Below the pieces are notes generated by a model, which did no database searches, was not told the DNA's origin, and worked only from the letters and a program-made list of their open reading frames with translations. A stretch of DNA of 64,000 nucleotides from Paenibacillus sp. PL91 (lineage in GTDB: Bacteria > Bacillota > Bacilli > Paenibacillales > Paenibacillaceae), in the NCBI RefSeq assembly GCF_012935325.2, contig NZ_JABBYG020000006.1:186001-250000 (forward strand), read 5' to 3'. Shown piece by piece: positions 62,559-64,000 of this stretch (positions are counted from its first letter, which is position 1; the number at the start of each line of letters is the position of its first letter). The position numbers were made by a program, and so were the translations under genes.

Positions 62559-63350
62559 TTAGATTTCTTCTGAAGGGATGAAGCCTTCGTTTTGGTCAGA
62601 AAATTCCGCTTCGCTATCTTCCTCGCGTGGGAAAGGTCTAAAAATGAGCTCCAGAGCAACAGAGTCATTGCGCTGAACGGGGAAGTTAAGCAGCGTTGCT
62701 GGAATAATGCGTCCATTTAATAGCAGGCGGTAGCTAATATTGCCGCCAATCGGAATGCCGCTAACGGAAACGATTTGCCCGTTAAAGTTGAAACGTACGA
62801 CTCCTGTTTCAGCAAGAGCTTGATAAATTGACAAGCCCGGACGGAAAGGCACGCGATAAGCTTGCGTCACGTACGGGAATATTCTTCCTCCATTAATGAC
62901 GACCGTTACAGAAGCTTGCGGTACAGGAGGGAATGGGAACGGAATCGGAAATGGAATAGGGAACGGGAAAGGGAATGGCCCCGGTCCTGGCGGGAATGGC
63001 CCCGGCCCTGGCGGGAATGGCCCCGGCCCTGGTGGGAACGGCCCCGGCCCTGGCGGGAATGGCCCTGGCCCTGGCGGGAACGGCCCTGGCCCTGGCGGGA
63101 ACGGCCCTGGCCCTGGCGGGAACGGCCCTGGCCCTGGCGGGAATGGCCCCGGCCCTGGCGGGAATGGCCCCGGCCCTGGCGGGAATGGCCCTGGCCCTGG
63201 CGGGAAGCCGCCCGGTCCACCCGGTCCGCCGCCTGGCGTAGGCATCGGCATGATCATGCGTGGTCCACCGCAGCCGCAGTCACTGCCGGCTTGTGCGTAT
63301 TGCCGCGGAGCTGCAACAAATTGTTGCTCATTAGCGTAAGTATAGTCCAT
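62559..63350 (-). CDS. Proline/glycine repeat protein (11 x FPPGPGP) with C-terminal beta-grasp-like domain
   Basis: A 263-residue protein without a signal peptide. Residues 1-50 are Ala/Gln/Gly-rich with a CGCGG pair of cysteines. Eleven exact 7-residue FPPGPGP repeats follow, then an alternating FPFPIP segment and a C-terminal domain (about 145-240, SVTVVINGGRIFPYVTQAYR, GLSIYQALAETGVVRF) that looks DUF4430/beta-grasp-like, ending in an acidic tail. Gly spacing is not GXY, so it is not collagen. The lack of export signal plus a sigma-K-like promoter suggests a spore coat or exosporium protein made in the mother cell. AAGGAG lies 13 bases before the ATG. Confidence 0.82.
   Translation of the reverse strand: MDYTYANEQQFVAAPRQYAQAGSDCGCGGPRMIMPMPTPGGGPGGPGGFPPGPGPFPPGPGPFPPGPGPFPPGPGPFPPGPGPFPPGPGPFPPGPGPFPPGPGPFPPGPGPFPPGPGPFPPGPGPFPFPFPIPFPIPFPFPPVPQASVTVVINGGRIFPYVTQAYRVPFRPGLSIYQALAETGVVRFNFNGQIVSVSGIPIGGNISYRLLLNGRIIPATLLNFPVQRNDSVALELIFRPFPREEDSEAEFSDQNEGFIPSEEI
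62977..63207. repeat. Eleven tandem 21-bp repeats
   Basis: Units of GGCC(C/T)(C/T)GG(C/T)CCTGG(C/T)GGGAA(T/C/G) run without a gap. Variation is mostly at third codon positions, so the peptide is under selection or recently amplified. Confidence 0.95.
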
Positions 63351-63399
63351 GCAAGCACTCAGTCTCCTTCACGAAACAGTTTAGGCATATATCCTTCTG

Positions 63400-63427
63400 T
63401 ATCGTATGCGGCATACGCCTATGCGGT
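63400..63427 (-). promoter_or_regulatory. Sigma-K-like promoter of the FPPGPGP-repeat gene
   Basis: On the minus strand AC, 17 bases, CATACGATA matches the late mother-cell consensus AC-N17-CATANNNTA, 50 bases before the start codon. Confidence 0.5.
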
Positions 63428-63550
63428 GTTCGCCAGTTTTTATAAAGGGAGCGATAATCCAAATAACTCCTGCTTCGTAATTGTGGCAACCGGAAACCCG
63501 CGACTTTGTCTGTATAGCAAAATATACATAGCAAAACAAGCTCTCAGATC

Positions 63551-63844
63551 GACTGTAGAAGCTCGTTTTATCTAGTGGATTTCATATTCGAATAGGAAAA
63601 ATTATTCCAAATACAATGTTTTTACTGAGCTCGGCAAATACCCTCAACCGAAATGATTCCCGTGGGGCAGCTCGGGAAAAATAACGGGAAATTGTCCAGT
63701 TAATTTTGCGTTTAGAAAGCATTTCGATCATTTAACTGGAAAAACTCACGTTAAATAAAGCATATTCATCTCAACTGAGCCATATTTAAAAAATTAACGG
63801 GAGAAATTCCTTATATTTCCGATTTTCGTCCAAAATCATTCGAA
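63551..63844. other. AT-rich non-coding stretch with dispersed TTAAC(N)GGA motifs
   Basis: No gene is seen. The short motif (T)TAAC(G/T/A)GGA and its complement occur at 63682, 63695, 63732, 63794 and 63845, in both orientations. Paired copies can form stems (TCCAGTTAA near 63695 with TTAACTGGA near 63732). Confidence 0.4.
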
Positions 63845-64000
63845 TTAACAGGAGTTTTTCCTGTTAATCATGCTGATGGTTGCCTGGAGCAATAGCTTGG
63901 CTGATACTGCCGTCTGCACCTGCGCAACGTAGGTAGTGGATGTTTCGGTTGAGGCTTGTGTCTGAATCTGCGCGACGTAGCTTGTGGATGTTTCGGTTGA
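63845..64000 (-). CDS. 3' end of a 16-residue-repeat protein gene (5' end outside window)
   Basis: Minus strand open from the window edge to TAA at 63845, 51 codons. It reads STETSTSYVAQIQTQA, STETSTTYVAQVQTAV, then a tail ending MINRKNSC. The 48-bp DNA repeat keeps this frame and neither unit contains a stop. The stop codon lies in a perfect hairpin (TTAACAGGA...TCCTGTTAA). The family is not recognised and only the last 51 residues are visible. Confidence 0.5.
   Translation of the reverse strand, partial: STETSTSYVAQIQTQASTETSTTYVAQVQTAVSAKLLLQATISMINRKNSC

Noticed and set aside
62977..63207. Possible CRISPR array
   Set aside because: The 21-bp units are contiguous with no spacers and are coding; no cas genes are near.
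62896..63339. Gly/Asn/Pro repeat frame and Arg/Trp-rich frame on the plus strand over the 21-bp repeats
   Set aside because: A 21-bp repeat keeps several frames open. The minus frame alone has a Shine-Dalgarno sequence, a promoter and a non-repetitive globular domain.
1..64000. Prophage, integrase, tRNA or rRNA genes
   Set aside because: No such genes, attachment-site duplications or cloverleaf sequences were seen; CATG/T-box tRNA-like segments at 14.3 kb belong to the riboswitch.

Overview
The window reads as chromosomal DNA of a Paenibacillus-like spore-forming Firmicute (order Paenibacillales). This is inferred from strong GGAGG-type ribosome binding sites, several TTG starts, S-layer-homology (SLH) surface proteins, a copper-amine-oxidase-like 'stalk' domain protein, a T-box leader, PerR- and AraR-type operators, LacI-controlled glucan genes and a proline-rich spore-surface-like protein. 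I see no rRNA, tRNA, CRISPR array, prophage or intact insertion sequence.

Layout. 1-1.1 kb: end of an amino-acid (probably cystine) ABC importer. 1.2-3.2 kb: a chemotaxis-receptor remnant, a drug/metabolite exporter and a DEDDh exonuclease. 3.4-7.8 kb (minus): a phosphate-uptake operon read as stalk/beta-propeller protein, pstS, pstC, pstA, with no pstB or phoU. 8.1-11.3 kb: sugar isomerase, Gfo/Idh dehydrogenase and MFS permease. 11.4-14 kb: a small SLH protein, a 71-residue protein that is 51% methionine, a hypothetical protein and a methyltransferase. 14.2-15.7 kb: an aminotransferase behind a T-box leader whose specifier I read as alanine (GCC). 15.8-23.5 kb: a two-component system, a DUF418 membrane protein, an AlkZ-like HTH_42 protein, a nuclease-like wHTH protein, manganese catalase and a Dabb protein. 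23.5-31 kb: housekeeping metabolism (KDPG aldolase, GH43, fumarase, Gmk-like kinase, ABC-F ATPase, FAH hydrolase, PerR-boxed dps).

31.4-45.4 kb is a starch/maltodextrin island. A LacI repressor and a GH15 glucoamylase are divergent from malEFG plus a lipoprotein amylase. Next come an MFS gene and a second LacI gene sharing an identical operator, and a neopullulanase. The genes fit together: an outer amylase and binding protein feed maltodextrins to the cytoplasmic glucoamylase and neopullulanase.

45.6-53.6 kb: trxB, a second two-component system with an 11-bp-periodic direct-repeat box, galU, araR and araDB with textbook AraR palindromes. 53.7-62.4 kb: a 2,000-residue SLH surface protein with an internal 1.05-kb duplication, then a zinc-ribbon membrane protein and an HtrA-like protease. 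62.5-64 kb: a protein with eleven 7-residue FPPGPGP repeats behind a sigma-K-like promoter, and the 3' end of a 16-residue-repeat gene running off the window.

Most unusual items: the methionine-rich microprotein, the LacI gene without an ATG/GTG/TTG start and its duplicated operator, the propeller protein leading the pst operon, and the FPPGPGP-repeat protein.
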